This document shows, one piece after another, positions 1-12,388 of a DNA stretch of 64,000 nucleotides. The notes below the pieces were generated by a model, which saw nothing but the letters and a program-made list of their open reading frames with translations, searched no databases and was not told the DNA's origin. The DNA is taken from contig CAJJDP010000061.1 of assembly GCA_905182995.1 (NCBI GenBank), positions 82,149 to 146,148 of the forward strand. The letters run 5' to 3'. Every line of letters starts with the position of its first letter. Within the stretch, counting starts at the first letter, position 1. Position numbers and translations under genes: made by a program. The DNA comes from Paramecium octaurelia (lineage: Eukaryota > Ciliophora > Oligohymenophorea > Peniculida > Parameciidae).

Positions 1-405
1 TTATACGATGGTTTTCCCCTGTGTAAGTTTTGCCCAGAATGTAGAAACTTCTCTATTGAACCTTCAGTTTGTATGAAAGATGATGCGATTCATTACATGT
101 TTGTCTAATTTTGTTAGACTTTTGCAGGGTGTAGAAAGGATATTCCTTTGAAGTTATTGATATATCAATTAAAATTTAATTTAATAAGAAATAATGAATA
201 GGGAAAGTAAAAAAACAATAGTATGATTGATAAACTAACTAAACATATAATAATTAGATTTAATTCTTATGAGATGCCTTTAGATATTAATCTCTCATAA
301 ACATTCATCTTAAGATAACAAATTAAATTTAAAGAATATGATTTTTAAGAATGCATAATCTATAAATAATTGATAAATGGAGAATAAGAAAATTAAAACT
401 ATTGA
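1..405 (+). CDS. 3' end of an unrecognised gene
   Basis: An open frame runs in from the left edge and stops at TGA 403-405 when TAA and TAG are read as glutamine. The first residues contain a cysteine cluster (CKFCPEC) and further cysteines near residues 24, 39 and 44, which could bind zinc. The rest is lysine-, isoleucine- and glutamine-rich without a recognisable domain. The gene converges with the minus-strand gene ending at 506, leaving about 100 bp between the two stops. The start lies outside the window and I do not recognise the protein. Confidence 0.45.
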
Positions 406-505
406 AACTAATAACCAAATGATTCAAAATTTTGCATAATAAATATTATTGCAATTTAAAAAAAAGATAAATGCCTAATTTTATTTAAATATGAATTATG
501 ATTAT

Positions 506-2975
506 TCAATTTTCATAATTAAGAATACCTCTGGTCTCATTTTTTCTAATTTCTATTTCCATCCAAGTTCCAATTTTTTTACCATCTTTATATTCACCTT
601 TATAAACAAGTTACTAAAACACTATAAATTGATCTTTCAGATCAATCCATTCTCCAATCTTAAGAGAGTCTTATTCACTATATGATCCACCACCACTAAA
701 ATAGAGAGAATATAATATTTATTTTTACATTTACACATTCTGATAATCCCCATAATTTTTCTTTAAATAGCTATTCCAACGACCAACCTTTTTACCATTT
801 CTATACTCTCCGTTAAATGTGACCTAAGATCTATCCCAAAACCCTTCATTTAATTCAATCCAATTTCCTGTTTTAACTGAACTATTTTAATCATATGATC
901 CTCCACCTCTAAAATTTAATATCTTTCATATTTTTACATTGTAATAAAAGATTGGTTCTCTTACTCTCGATAACATATATCCCACTTGCCTACTTTTTTA
1001 TCATTTAAATACTAGCCTTTTTCAATTACTTAGGCTCCTCCGAAATATCCATTAATGGGTTCTATCCAACTTCCTATTTTAATTTAACCTTCTTTATCAT
1101 ATGATCCCCCCCCACTATTATAAAATAATTATAAAAATAATTTTACATTTATTCTCCAAGAGATTCAATGGTCCAAGAATTTTGCTTTTTACCATTTTTA
1201 TATTCACCTTTGTATATAACTTAAGAATTTTCCCAAAATCCTTCACTCAATTCAACCCATTTTCCAGTCTTTAGCTATGATTCCTAATCATATGATCCAC
1301 CACCGCTAATGAATTTTAAAATATAATGAGTACATCTAAACTTTATTTTTATCTTCAAAACTATTTTTCCACAAAATCTCCCATCTCCCAAATTTCTTAC
1401 CATTTCTATATTCACCCTCATATGTAACTTAGGAATTCTTATAAAACCCATTGCTCAATTCAATCCATTTACCAACTTTATTTGGGCATATCAAATTATC
1501 AACTACTTCATATTTATGATCCAATGAATCAGTCGAATTGTCTATAATGGAGTTTTATGATTGATCATCATCTAGCTATTTCAAAACGATTGACTAAAAA
1601 TCATATTCTTTAAACAGGTTGTTTTAAACTAAAACGAAATTATCCTATTCCTGATAATCTTCATATAGGCCACCACCACTAATACTTGTATTTATATTAC
1701 ATCTCTGATCCTTCATACTTTGTAACCCATCGACCAACCTTATTTCCATTTTTGTACACACCATGATAAATTATTTACGATTTATCCCAAAACTCGGTAC
1801 TCAACTCTTGCCATTCTCCATTCTTTTAACCTTAATTATTATATAAACCACCATTGCTAACTTATTGCATGAATTTGATACATTTATTTATCTTAATAAA
1901 AGTATTTCCAAACTCCTATTCTTAAACCATTATTATACTCCCCCTCTTCATACACCTAAGCCAAACTAATTATGCAATTATATCAATTTTACGTCCAATA
2001 ATTCTAACTTAATTCTCTCCACCTACCATGTTTTTACCCATCAACAGTGTACAATCCACCTACGCCTTCCAAAGTTTTACCCAACCATGTTACGACCCAT
2101 TTTCCTACTTTCAGGTTATTATTTCCAAAATTACCCCTCCATTCTAAATTTTTAATTTATTCTATATTTTTTAGTATTTTTTGGTCTGTTGTTGTTATTA
2201 AATCGCTAATCATTATAAAATAAAGCTACCTTCTTAAAATAAACCCATCTTTAATATATTAAACTTCTGTATTTTTTGTTTAGTTTATTTATAATTTAGT
2301 TCTTATGAATCTGGGATCACTCCATATTAGTAATTCAAATTCTTTGCTCTTCTCTTACCATTTAATCTTTTAATTTGGCACTTCTTATTGTTAATTTATT
2401 TTTTCAATTTAGACTCTAGGGTTATTAATTAAGGGTGATTTATCATTAATTACTTGCTACTGATCTTATCCTAATTTATTTTATTCAAAATTTTATTTCT
2501 TAAGATTCTGAACTTAATCTTTATTGGAAACCATATAAGCAATTTGTTTCATTGTTTGACATATCTTATTAATTTCAAGAAGGTTTTTATTTGTTTATTG
2601 CCAATCTTTGAAGCCTAATAAGTGATCTATTTTAGTCAAATTATAGGCTATAATATTTAATTAAGATAATTCTAATTATTGCATTTTTTCTTAATTGATT
2701 TCCATTTCTTAAATATGATTAATAAACTTAAGTTATTCTGTTGTTAATTAGCTCAGAGTGATGAATTTCTTTAGCTCTTAGATCTAATTCTACCGATTTC
2801 TAATCCATTCTGAAAATTCCTCAAATGAAATTAAAGATGTAACATGATTTATGTGTATTGATTGCATACACTTATGACAATATGGTCTCTATGAATTGCA
2901 TTTCTAATCTAAGCATACACCAAATATAGGCAGTTATGAATGATCAAATATTGTACAATATTATTGTCTATGCAT
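506..2975 (-). CDS. B-box-like zinc finger, coiled coil and MORN_2-like repeat protein
   Basis: The start at 2975 opens a frame with a TRIM-like cysteine/histidine cluster (YCTIFDH, then CLDQKC, then YCHKCM) near residues 7-36, followed by about 200 residues of glutamine-rich coiled coil. From about 2150 downward come eight or so repeats with the pattern SGGGSYD..GIK.G.WIELS..F, then QVTY.GEYKNGKKVGRW. The second half resembles the MORN_2 motif. Most repeats start at an intron-exon junction (GATG|GTA...TAG|TGGTGGTGG), so the array is built from exon-sized units. Introns are 21-32 nt. One unit carries about 75 extra residues. The frame is intact after splicing and stops at TGA 508-506. It is divergent from the related gene at 3719. 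A scaffold role is inferred from the domains only. Confidence 0.8.
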
Positions 2976-3718
2976 TATAATGCTATAAATCTTATAATAA
3001 TAATAAATAATAATTAATAATCACATTTATTCACTTATCACCAGGTTTTATTTCTTAAATTTACATTCTTCTCATCTGAATTTCAATAGTTAATAATCGA
3101 TATATAATGAATGATAATAGCCAAACATAAAGCATGCTTCGTGAATACTATTTGCATTATCGTTTTATTGTTAATCATCAATAAATATATTACAACATTT
3201 AGGATAAATAATAGCATTAGAATTCTTAATTATAATCGTTAATATAATGAAACATGATAGCAATGAATTGCTAGAGTAATTTATTTCTCTATTCAAAAGA
3301 AAATCAATAATAACTAAGAAAATGATCTAAGTGCTCCTCTAAAGCCAAAAAAGATAAAATTCCATTTCTTATCCAAATTTAACAACAATCCAATGTGTAA
3401 TTGTTGGTCAATTTATGAATATATGAAAATATAATACTGATAACTCAAAATTGTAGTTAGAGAAAATTACTTTTGGCTTATATTGATAACACCTCAATTC
3501 ATAGTAAAACATAAAATATACATCTCTGGTTTTAATTTATTATTTTTGATTAGTAAACTAATTAACAACAAAAAGGTTAATAAAGTATAATGTATTTTTT
3601 AAATGTATGATTATTTTTTACTTAATACCCCTCTTAAATTAAAAATAAAGTTCATGATATATCAAATATTGATGAAAGTTATTTTGAAGCAAACTCTAAT
3701 TAAGAATAATAATAAAAT
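2976..3718. other. Intergenic spacer between two divergent family members
   Basis: About 740 bp separate the starts of two related repeat genes on opposite strands. The stretch is AT-rich, and only short, unconvincing open frames are seen. The missing B-box end of the right-hand gene would be expected here, but I could not find the cysteine pattern in any plus frame. Confidence 0.4.
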
Positions 3719-5935
3719 ATGAATTTTTTTAAAGATAAAACCTTAGATCCAGTGACTTGGATTTAGATAAACTCTGACAATTTCAATGAAGACAAATATG
3801 AATAAACTGGATTGCTTTGGGATTACTATTGGAACAGATATTTCTAAGTTAAATTCTAAATTTTGAGAACTAAAAAAAAGGTAATAAAATACTCAACTAA
3901 TAATGGAATAAACTTAAGAGTGTATATTTTAAAGTTTATTCTAATTCAGAGATACATAAAAAGACCTCCTTTATCCATTGAATAATTTAGAATAGATCAA
4001 ATATTTAAAATGGCTTGAAATACAAAATCCTAATCTAAATTAATCTGAAAGATGGATATTAATTTGGAAAGGTTAAGCATTAGCGGATATTGGTGGGGAG
4101 TACTCTAATGGATCAAAGTAGGGTCCGTGGAAAGAACCAATAGAGAATTATTGGACGTACCAAAGAATTTTATATTTTTTAGTTTATCGCAAGTCTATTA
4201 TATTGGAAATTATTTAGATGGTGAGAGAATTGGAATATGGAAATACATTTATGAAGATTAGTTGATGTAATATCAAAATTATAAACTCTTTTTAGTGGTG
4301 GGGGAATATATGATAATAAAAATATCAAGAATGGAAAATGGATTGAATTGAGTGAAAATTTTTCAAAGTATTGAAAATCTAAATTAAAAATAGTAATGCA
4401 AATATTACATATAGTGGTGAATATAAAAATAATAAAAAGGTTGATAAATGGGAAATCAAATACAGGTTTTCATGTGTTTATCAACTTGAATGCATGTAAA
4501 AATGTATATTTTCTTTAGCGGCGGTGGATCATACAACTAGGAAGGAATTAAGAATGGATTATGGATAGATTTGATTGATAATTTCTATCGGTATAACAGC
4601 AATTTTAATTAATTCTAATATCTTAGTTTAAGATAGGTTACATTTAATGGTGAGTATTAAAATGGTAAAAAAGTTGGTAGATGGGATACATATTTTAGAA
4701 TTGAGAGTCTATTTTAAAGTTAATTTTAATTAATGTAATGTTTTGATAATCTTATCTTAAAAATTAGTGGTGGTGGATCATATGATGAAACAGGAATTAA
4801 GAATGGTAATTGGATAGAGCCAAGCAATAATTTTTATAAGTAATCTGTTAAATAATATAAATGATATAGGTATAGTTAAGTTACTTATGAGGGAGAATAT
4901 TAAAATGGAAAAAAAATAAATTAATGGGTGACCAGATACAAGTAAAAGGATTAATTAGATTTTATGTAAATATTCTTAATTCTACAAATTTGATCATAGT
5001 TGTGGTGGTGAATATGATGCTGTTGGAAGCATAAAGAAAGGGTTTTGGGTTGAGTTGAGTGATGAATTTAGATAGTATTAAATTATAAAATTAAAAATTA
5101 GGGATAATTAAATCGTATATTAGGGGATATATCATAATGGGAAAAAAATTGGTAGATGGGATATCAATTTTAGGGAATTAGATTAATTTGAAAAAATGTA
5201 GTTTATTTTAGATCTATATTAGAGGGGTTTGTTATTATGATGAGTAGTTTAATAAAATTGGATTTTAAAAAGAAATTAGTGAGAGTTTTTTTAAGTATTT
5301 TTGAATCAATCATCTTATCAACTTTAGTTTAAGTTAAGTTATTTATATAGGAGAATATTAAGACGGACAGAAAACAGGTTAATGGAAAATATATTGGAAG
5401 AATAATTTAAAAATTGAAGAACTGTATAATAACAAATTATTGTTTCATTTTTTTATAGGGGAAGTGGATTATATGGTGAAAATGGTTTAAAGAAGGGTAA
5501 TTGGATTGAATTGGCTATTGATTTCAATGAGTAATTAATATATATTATATTCCATATTAGAGATAAATAGGTTACTTACTATGGGGAATATCATTATGGA
5601 TAAAAGGTTGGCCTATGGGTGACTTATTTTAGATTCTCTGTAAATTTTGAGGAGATGTATAAGGATAATCCTAATATGATTTAGTGGTTGTGGTTGTTAT
5701 GATGATGAAGGAATATAGAATGGATTTTGGATAGAATTAGATGAAGATTTCAGTGGGTATTACAGTTAAAATTGATAATAGCTCTAAATAAATAATATAT
5801 AAGGGTTAATATAAAAATGGTAAAAAGTTTGAGAAATGGTAAGAATTCAAGAGAGATAAGTGGAAAATTGATTAAGGATTTTAAAAAATGTATATATTGG
5901 TTTCATTTAGTGGCGAAACATATTATCAAAATTGA
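3719..5935 (+). CDS. MORN_2-like repeat protein, family member lacking the B-box end
   Basis: From about 4080 this gene carries the same tandem module as its neighbours: a GGGxYD box, KxGxWIEL, then TYxGEYxNGKKxGxW, repeated about nine times. Each module is bounded by introns of about 21-36 nt, and many modules have a second intron in the middle. The stretch EQIKYLKW before the first repeat aligns with EQIKNLEW in the 506-2975 gene. The 5' part is less secure. The frame from ATG 3719 and the frame leading into the repeats do not join by a clean intron near 3880-3960, and no zinc finger is visible. The last module breaks off after SGETYYQN at TGA 5933-5935. It may be a 5'- and 3'-eroded copy that still has most of its array. 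Confidence 0.65.
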
Positions 5936-6840
5936 AAAAATTGGAGATATTATGAAGAATATTCATAAAATTTTTCCAAATAATTAATTTACATTATTAT
6001 TTTTTGACTTATATCTTATTTTATTATTCTTTAAATAAACCTGAAAAGATAAAATAGAAATGGTTTATATAATAATGTTTTAAAATGTAAAATCCTACTC
6101 TTATTATCTATAGTAAAATTATACTTAATTATATGTTTTAACACCGTGATAATGAATAATATTACACCTTAAACGTTAAGTAAGGGTTAAATATATTTAG
6201 TGCTGTCTATCCTGATTGAATTAAATTCATATGAAATAGATAAAATTTATATTAGTGATACAAATTACAAATTTAACATAATTCAAAGAACCATGAATAA
6301 GTAAGTTTTGGGGGATTGAATATTTTACTAAAAATCGAAATTCAATGTAAATATTTGTAAATTTAACTATATTTAACTAAATTTTACTATAGAATAAATA
6401 GTAAAGACTGAAATATTAGATTTAGTATATGGTTATCTTGGTCTGATTTACCCATTCTTTGAATATTCTAAAGTCACAAAAAATAGATTTTCAAATGTAT
6501 TTCAGTATTAGATAGTTGAAAATTATTTTATTATACAAGGTTCTAATATATCATTCGTGCAGGATAACAATAGATTTGATTGTTAAATAATTTTGCCTTA
6601 TTGACTGATATTAGAATGAATTATATTCTAGTTTATTATGTTCTTTATAACTATGATGTAATAATAATTTCTAAATTCTTTATATAAATCATGAATTAAT
6701 AATCATCATTCATAAAATCCTATTTTCTTTTGAATAAAATTAAAGAGAAAATAATCAGCATAATGCTTTTGAGCATTTAAAGGATATTATTTAATTTCTT
6801 TGCGTTTTCGAATTATTTAATAAAATAAAATAAGAATCTA
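5936..6840. other. Spacer without a supportable gene
   Basis: Very AT-rich sequence between two plus-strand family members. I see only short open frames on both strands. The minus-strand ORF at 6791-7138 is antisense to the B-box end of the next gene and is not accepted. Confidence 0.4.
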
Positions 6841-8394
6841 ATGATAGAAAATGAAACATTAAATTGTTGTTAAAATCATAATAAGCCAGTTTGTTCAGTA
6901 ATAGTAGATAGAAATGTGCAAAAGGATCAAAGACTATTATGTAGTGATTGTATGTAAAGTTATGAATAGACATACAAAATTGCGGGGTTGAAAGTAATCT
7001 AAAATTTAATTGAAATATATTTAAACGAGCATACAGAAAAAAAACATCGATTTTTAATTCAAAGACAATAACAAATAGAATATTTAAAATATTATATGAA
7101 TGATTGGAAATCTCATATAATATAAATAATAGATTCAATATAAGAATGTATGGCTTATTATATCTAATAATTATCCGATGATAAATATAAAAATATTGCT
7201 AATGGGTTTATTGATAAATTAGAATTTTTTTTAAATAATAACAATCAATAGGAAGTTGATTTCGAAAAGCTAGTGAATCGCATTATTTTACTAAACGATT
7301 CCTTAATTGGGAAAGTTAGTAGAAAATTATAAGAATTCAATAATAAGTCAAGAGAATTAGTTTTAGAACTTAAGAAAACATTGTTAAATTTAGCTAAAAA
7401 TGATAAATTTGAAATCAACCTAAAATTGATTAATCATGATGTAAAATAATCAGAAAATTGCTGGGCAATGGCATTTAATCACTCTGGATAAATTTTAGCT
7501 TCAGGATTTGGAAAATTTATAAAAATATGGAATTTTGAATCTGGTAGGATTACTGAATAAATTAAATTATCAGGCCATACTAATGTTATAAGTTGTTTAT
7601 TATTTAGTAAGTATTAAGATAGTTTTATTTCTGGTTCTTATGATAATTCGATTAGATGTTGGAAATTGTTGGAAGAGTAAAAGTGGTTATAATCATAATA
7701 GTATTAAAATCATACAGGTAGAATTTTGTGTTTCATATTATCTAATGATGAGAACACGCTGTTCTCTGGCAGTAATGATTCTACAATTAAAGTTTGGAGT
7801 GTTGATTTTACTAATAATGGAATATAATATTGTTATTCTTTATTGAAACACACAAATACGGTTTATGCATTATCATTAAATACTTCTGAAACATTTTTAG
7901 TTTCATGTGGATAAGATAACTAGATAATAATTTGGATGAAAACTTAAAATGAGAAATGGGTATTTAAATAGATTGTTAATTAATCAATAACAGGATGGGG
8001 AGCTAAAGTAGATTTTATTCAGGATAATCAATTCATTTGGGTTACTGGTGAATAAAATGGAGGGGATTTCATTTGCTTTTTTATTTTAATTAATGGTTTA
8101 TTTGAAGAATAAAAAAATAAGGAATTAAAATTGTAATAGAATAATAAAGTACTTGATTATAGTTTGTTTCAAACCATGTCTTTCAAAGAAAAACAAGTCA
8201 TTTTGTTTCGTCACAAATTTCACATTTATTTTCTATAAAAACGATTGAATGGATAATATAATTTAACAACTAAACTATAATTTAATGATAATTCAATATT
8301 TGGGGCTGCAACTAATGATCTTAAGTTTTTAGTATTATGGAAAGAGAGTGAATAAAAGTACTTAATTTATGAAGTGGAGCATATAACATCTTGA
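6841..8394 (+). CDS. B-box-like zinc finger, coiled coil and WD40 repeat protein
   Basis: A single intronless frame of 517 codons runs from ATG 6841 to TGA 8392-8394. The N-terminus has the family cysteine pattern (LNCCQNH, KPVCS, LLCSDCM at residues 8-38), then about 150 residues of charged coiled coil. From about residue 205 WD40 blades follow: CWAMAFNHSGQILASG with IKIWNF, HTNVISCLLFS with SGSYDNSIRCWKL, HTGRILCFILS with SGSNDSTIKVWSV, and HTNTVYALSLN with VSCGQDNQIIIW. The last third has weaker blades. The N-terminal layout matches the MORN_2-array proteins on either side while the C-terminal repeats are a different fold. An adaptor or E3-like scaffold role is possible, but there is no RING domain. 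Confidence 0.85.
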
Positions 8395-11300
8395 AAATTC
8401 AGAAAAATAGTATTTGAGAATTATATGATAAAATATAATTTATTATGTTTAGCTAATTTCTTTAAAATCCTTATACTTATATTATTGATATAACTGATAT
8501 TATAGAATATTTTTATTTATATATTATATGACCAATAAATTGATATTAATTCAATTAGATGTTTTATATTTATAATATAGAAGGAGAATCCGATTTTATT
8601 AAAATGATTCAGATATCGACCTTTAGCTTTATAGGATTTAAATACTAAACCAGGAAAAGTTCTTGATTAGTTCTAATTTCACCAGAAGTGATCAAAAGTG
8701 AAAAAAAATAATAGAATCAATTGGAAGAATAATGATTTGTAAAAAACTCACATTTCAAGGCGATATTCTGAACATAGTAATTGTATAACAAATATCAATC
8801 ACTTTAAAGGCAATCGTGTTGATAATTAAACTTAAAAGGAATCTTTCTTAACTCTATATAGAAAATTCACATGACCTCTGTGATTCACTTCAAAACCTCT
8901 CACTTTATTTCTGCATTTAGGGTAGCATTCAAAATTGCTTCCTCACTATCAACCCTAAAACTATTCACTCTATATAATCTCCATGCTATGCTAATCTTTA
9001 AAAAAAATATCATTAGTCAATTTCCTGGTCAAGTAGTTTAGGTAAAGTTGACCATGACAAAATAAACTTAGGTTTGATTGCTAAATCTCTTTTGCTTATA
9101 TAGGCTAATTTTGTTTTGCAGCTCATATATCATTTGTTATTGCTTTTTCTTGTAGAGACTCTTTCACACATCCTGTGTTTTCTGCTTGATTTTTGGTAAC
9201 ATATTATTTTTCTACATTCTATTCTCGCCTAATATCTTTAAATGCATATAACTTTACTTCATTTCTCTTAATTTTATCCATAAGTAATTATCTGATTTCA
9301 ACTTGTTATATATGTGAACAAATAAACTGTTGCAACATGCCCTTATCCACAAAATTTTATGGGTATCATTTGCTCCATTTTCTTTTTTTCTCCTCTCCCA
9401 TTTTATAATTTTCACCAGTCTTTTTCTACCTCCACACTTCATATATATTTTTTCACTTTTGCAATTTTTCAGAAAACTCACATATATCTATTTCTTTTTT
9501 ACTTGACTTTTCAAAAATTTCTACAACCACCTATATAAATCGTTCTTCTTCTACCTTAGAGAACCAATATTTTCAGCAGCACTCTCAAGATGTACTGAAC
9601 CCCAAAACTAAATTATTTTTTGCTGATCAAGTAGCATTCTAAGAATAGAATTATAAATAGAATTGAAACTAATTACTCAAATTATAATTTAGAAGATAAG
9701 TTGATAAAGAATAATTATTTTGCCGCAAATTATATAAATAGCTTTATCATAGTCCAATTTTGTAGATTTAAAAAAATTAAACCTAAATATTTGTCACAAT
9801 TTATAAATAGAGAAGAAATTCTTTCCCAATTTTCAATTTTTAACATGTGTAAATTAAATCAACTATTGGATTCGAGTGAAGAATCAATGGAGGTCTTTCT
9901 GAGCTTGTGAAATCAAATTAGAACATAACTATATATATTTTGCCTTTAAAGAGAGAATCCCTCCACTAAACACGAGTCTACTCAGTTGAACAAAAAGAAT
10001 TGTAAAAAATGGCTTTCTCCTTTTACTCTCTTCAAATATAGGATGCTGGTTGAATTAATAATGAAGAATTTTTAATAAATCAAATTAGATTCAAAAACTA
10101 AGAATTAGTTCATTATCAAGTTTTTACATTAAATATAAACTTTTTATGCTCTTTAAACAACATGATGTGACTAGAATGAATTAAAATTATAATTTGATTA
10201 TTTCTTTTTAAGAAACTTTAGATTATTTTTCAGTCCCTTTGTAAAGAAAGTTATTCTCATCAATTCCTCACTTAACCCAAGAACTAGATTAAAAACACCA
10301 AATATAGCCATCAATCAATGAAAGTTTGAGAAACTATCAAATTGAATAATCCTACTCATTTTTTCAGTGATATAAATAGAAAATTATATGAAAGAAAATT
10401 CATCCCATCTAAATACTTGGGAAATTTCAAAAATTATTGAAAGATAATTCATTCTTACTTACATGCTTGGGGCACTATGTTGCTATATTATCCTTCATTT
10501 ATCAATCTGTTCATGAAATGTATTCTATCTTAATTAATTTGCTCTTCTATTTATTTTTATTCCCCTTAATTAAAATTTTGAGAATAATTTATTCTATTAG
10601 AGAGTCAGATAAAATGATATTTTTCATTATTCTCATTACTTCTAGAAACTCTCAATCTTCTTACATGTATTACTCTTACAAAATAACTTCTCTTCTTTCC
10701 AAACAATCTCTATATGTGTCAATCTGTCCAAGTATATTTTATTCTTTGATTATTAAATTAGTTTGGAATTATTTAGAATCATCATTCTTCTGTAAATCGA
10801 TTTGGTCTCCCAGTAAATGGTTTCTCAACCTTAAATTCAAATATATCCAATAATACATTAATCTCTCACCTATTTTCATTCTTATTTAAATAGTATCAAC
10901 AAATATAAATAGGATTATAGGTCCTAAATGAAATTTCATCAAGAAAAAGAAGATCTCAACTGAATAGCATTCATAATCCTACATGCTTCATATGAACTAC
11001 TCAATACTTCTAGCTTTTTGGTAATATTTTTTTGTGGCATATTCTCAATTTCTGATCGTATCTCAATTTCCAAATATTATTTTTCAGACATATTTTTAAT
11101 GTATTTTGTCAACTGATAATCTATATCAATGGAATTTGACTTAAAATCATTACTGATTTTATTTGTAACTTTTATTCATTTTTTGTTTGCATACTGCAGT
11201 TAAAAAATATGAATTTTTTGTTTTTTTCCTTTCATTAATTTAAATTCTGCTTTACATATCTTGATAGATGAAGGAATTAATTCTTAGAAAAACAATTAAA

Positions 11301-11917
11301 TTGAATAAATCTGCTTAATTGGCTGTTAAAAATTGTTCTTGTTAAGTCTAATTGGCCTAAATTCAGGTAATTAAAGTATTCTCCTTCAACTCTTCATATG
11401 AAAATAGTATTATTTATAGGGTTGTATTATTCACATACCTCAAACAGTTAACAAAATTTATATTAGAAATCTAATGAATATTAGAGAAGAACAGTAACGT
11501 AGGAACATAATTTATCATACCAATGGTGTCGCAATTGAGATTTAATAAATAGCTTTTCTAAAAGTCATCCATATAGGTTGTTTAACAATATTAAAATATA
11601 TGAATAAAATACATTTGATGAATTCTATTTGAATAATAAAATGATAGTAATTACAAATATATTAAAATTAATTATCTCCTTTATTCTAAAACAATGCTAC
11701 ATAGAAGAATATTATAATATAATCAATAACATCTCAAGAGACTTATAGAATAGCTTTAGATGCTTTCTTTTTCTCGTACTTGATTGTATATAATAATTTG
11801 AAATTTATTGAACCATTCCAAAATATTCGATTATTTAATATGAAATATATTTCAGATATTTAATGATATTAAAAGAAGTATTTTCAACAATAATGGTGTA
11901 ATTCCAACCCACCATTA
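8395..11917. other. Gene-poor stretch with doubtful open frames
   Basis: No recognisable gene. The least unlikely pieces are a plus-strand run near 9555-9910 that reads as a soluble, charged protein in two frames, ending in SSEESMEVFLSL, and minus-strand pieces at 10430-11340 rich in lysine, glutamate and glutamine that need several frame changes. The plus-strand ORF at 10437-10853 is hydrophobic and lies antisense to those pieces. With TGA as the only stop, 60-150-codon open frames arise by chance in DNA this AT-rich, so I name none of them as a gene. Confidence 0.4.
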
Positions 11918-12388
11918 TCAAATTTTCAACTCAGATACTAAAAAATTTTTATAGATATTTGTAAACAAAGTTGTTTATCTAAAATTTTATTATAAACGTA
12001 ATATGATCTATTATTTACAGATTTTTAAATTTCTAAATATCAAGAATAATTATTCTGGCTTATTTATCTCTAAATGTAATTGGTGGATACCTTATGCATA
12101 ATGTGCACTTTGTTCTCCGTATTAATGTTTGACCTGCCAATCACCAACATCTACAATTGCCTTGGGTTTGTATTCTGGTGATGGAAAGCAAATTGTGATG
12201 AAAGCCAGCTGAACATTATGTCTCAAATAATAATCTTTGTCCATTTTTAAGACTAATCCATATTTATAACCAATCAAACTATGATTATGCTATATTCAAA
12301 GGCGGTTCTATTCTTATCTATACGTAGTTTTTAATGAGGTAAATTTGAATTTCCCATTTTTGTAGTTGGATTTGCAGTTCAAATTCAT
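11918..12388 (-). other. Uncharacterised open frame with one internal TGA
   Basis: On the minus strand a frame starting at ATG 12388 continues to TGA 11920-11918 with a single interruption, a TGA at 12298-12296. The part after it (about 125 codons) has protein-like composition, including PSPEYKPKAIVDVGDWQVKH, and the base composition here is less AT-rich than its surroundings. I do not recognise a domain. It could be a decayed gene or a chance frame. Confidence 0.25.
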
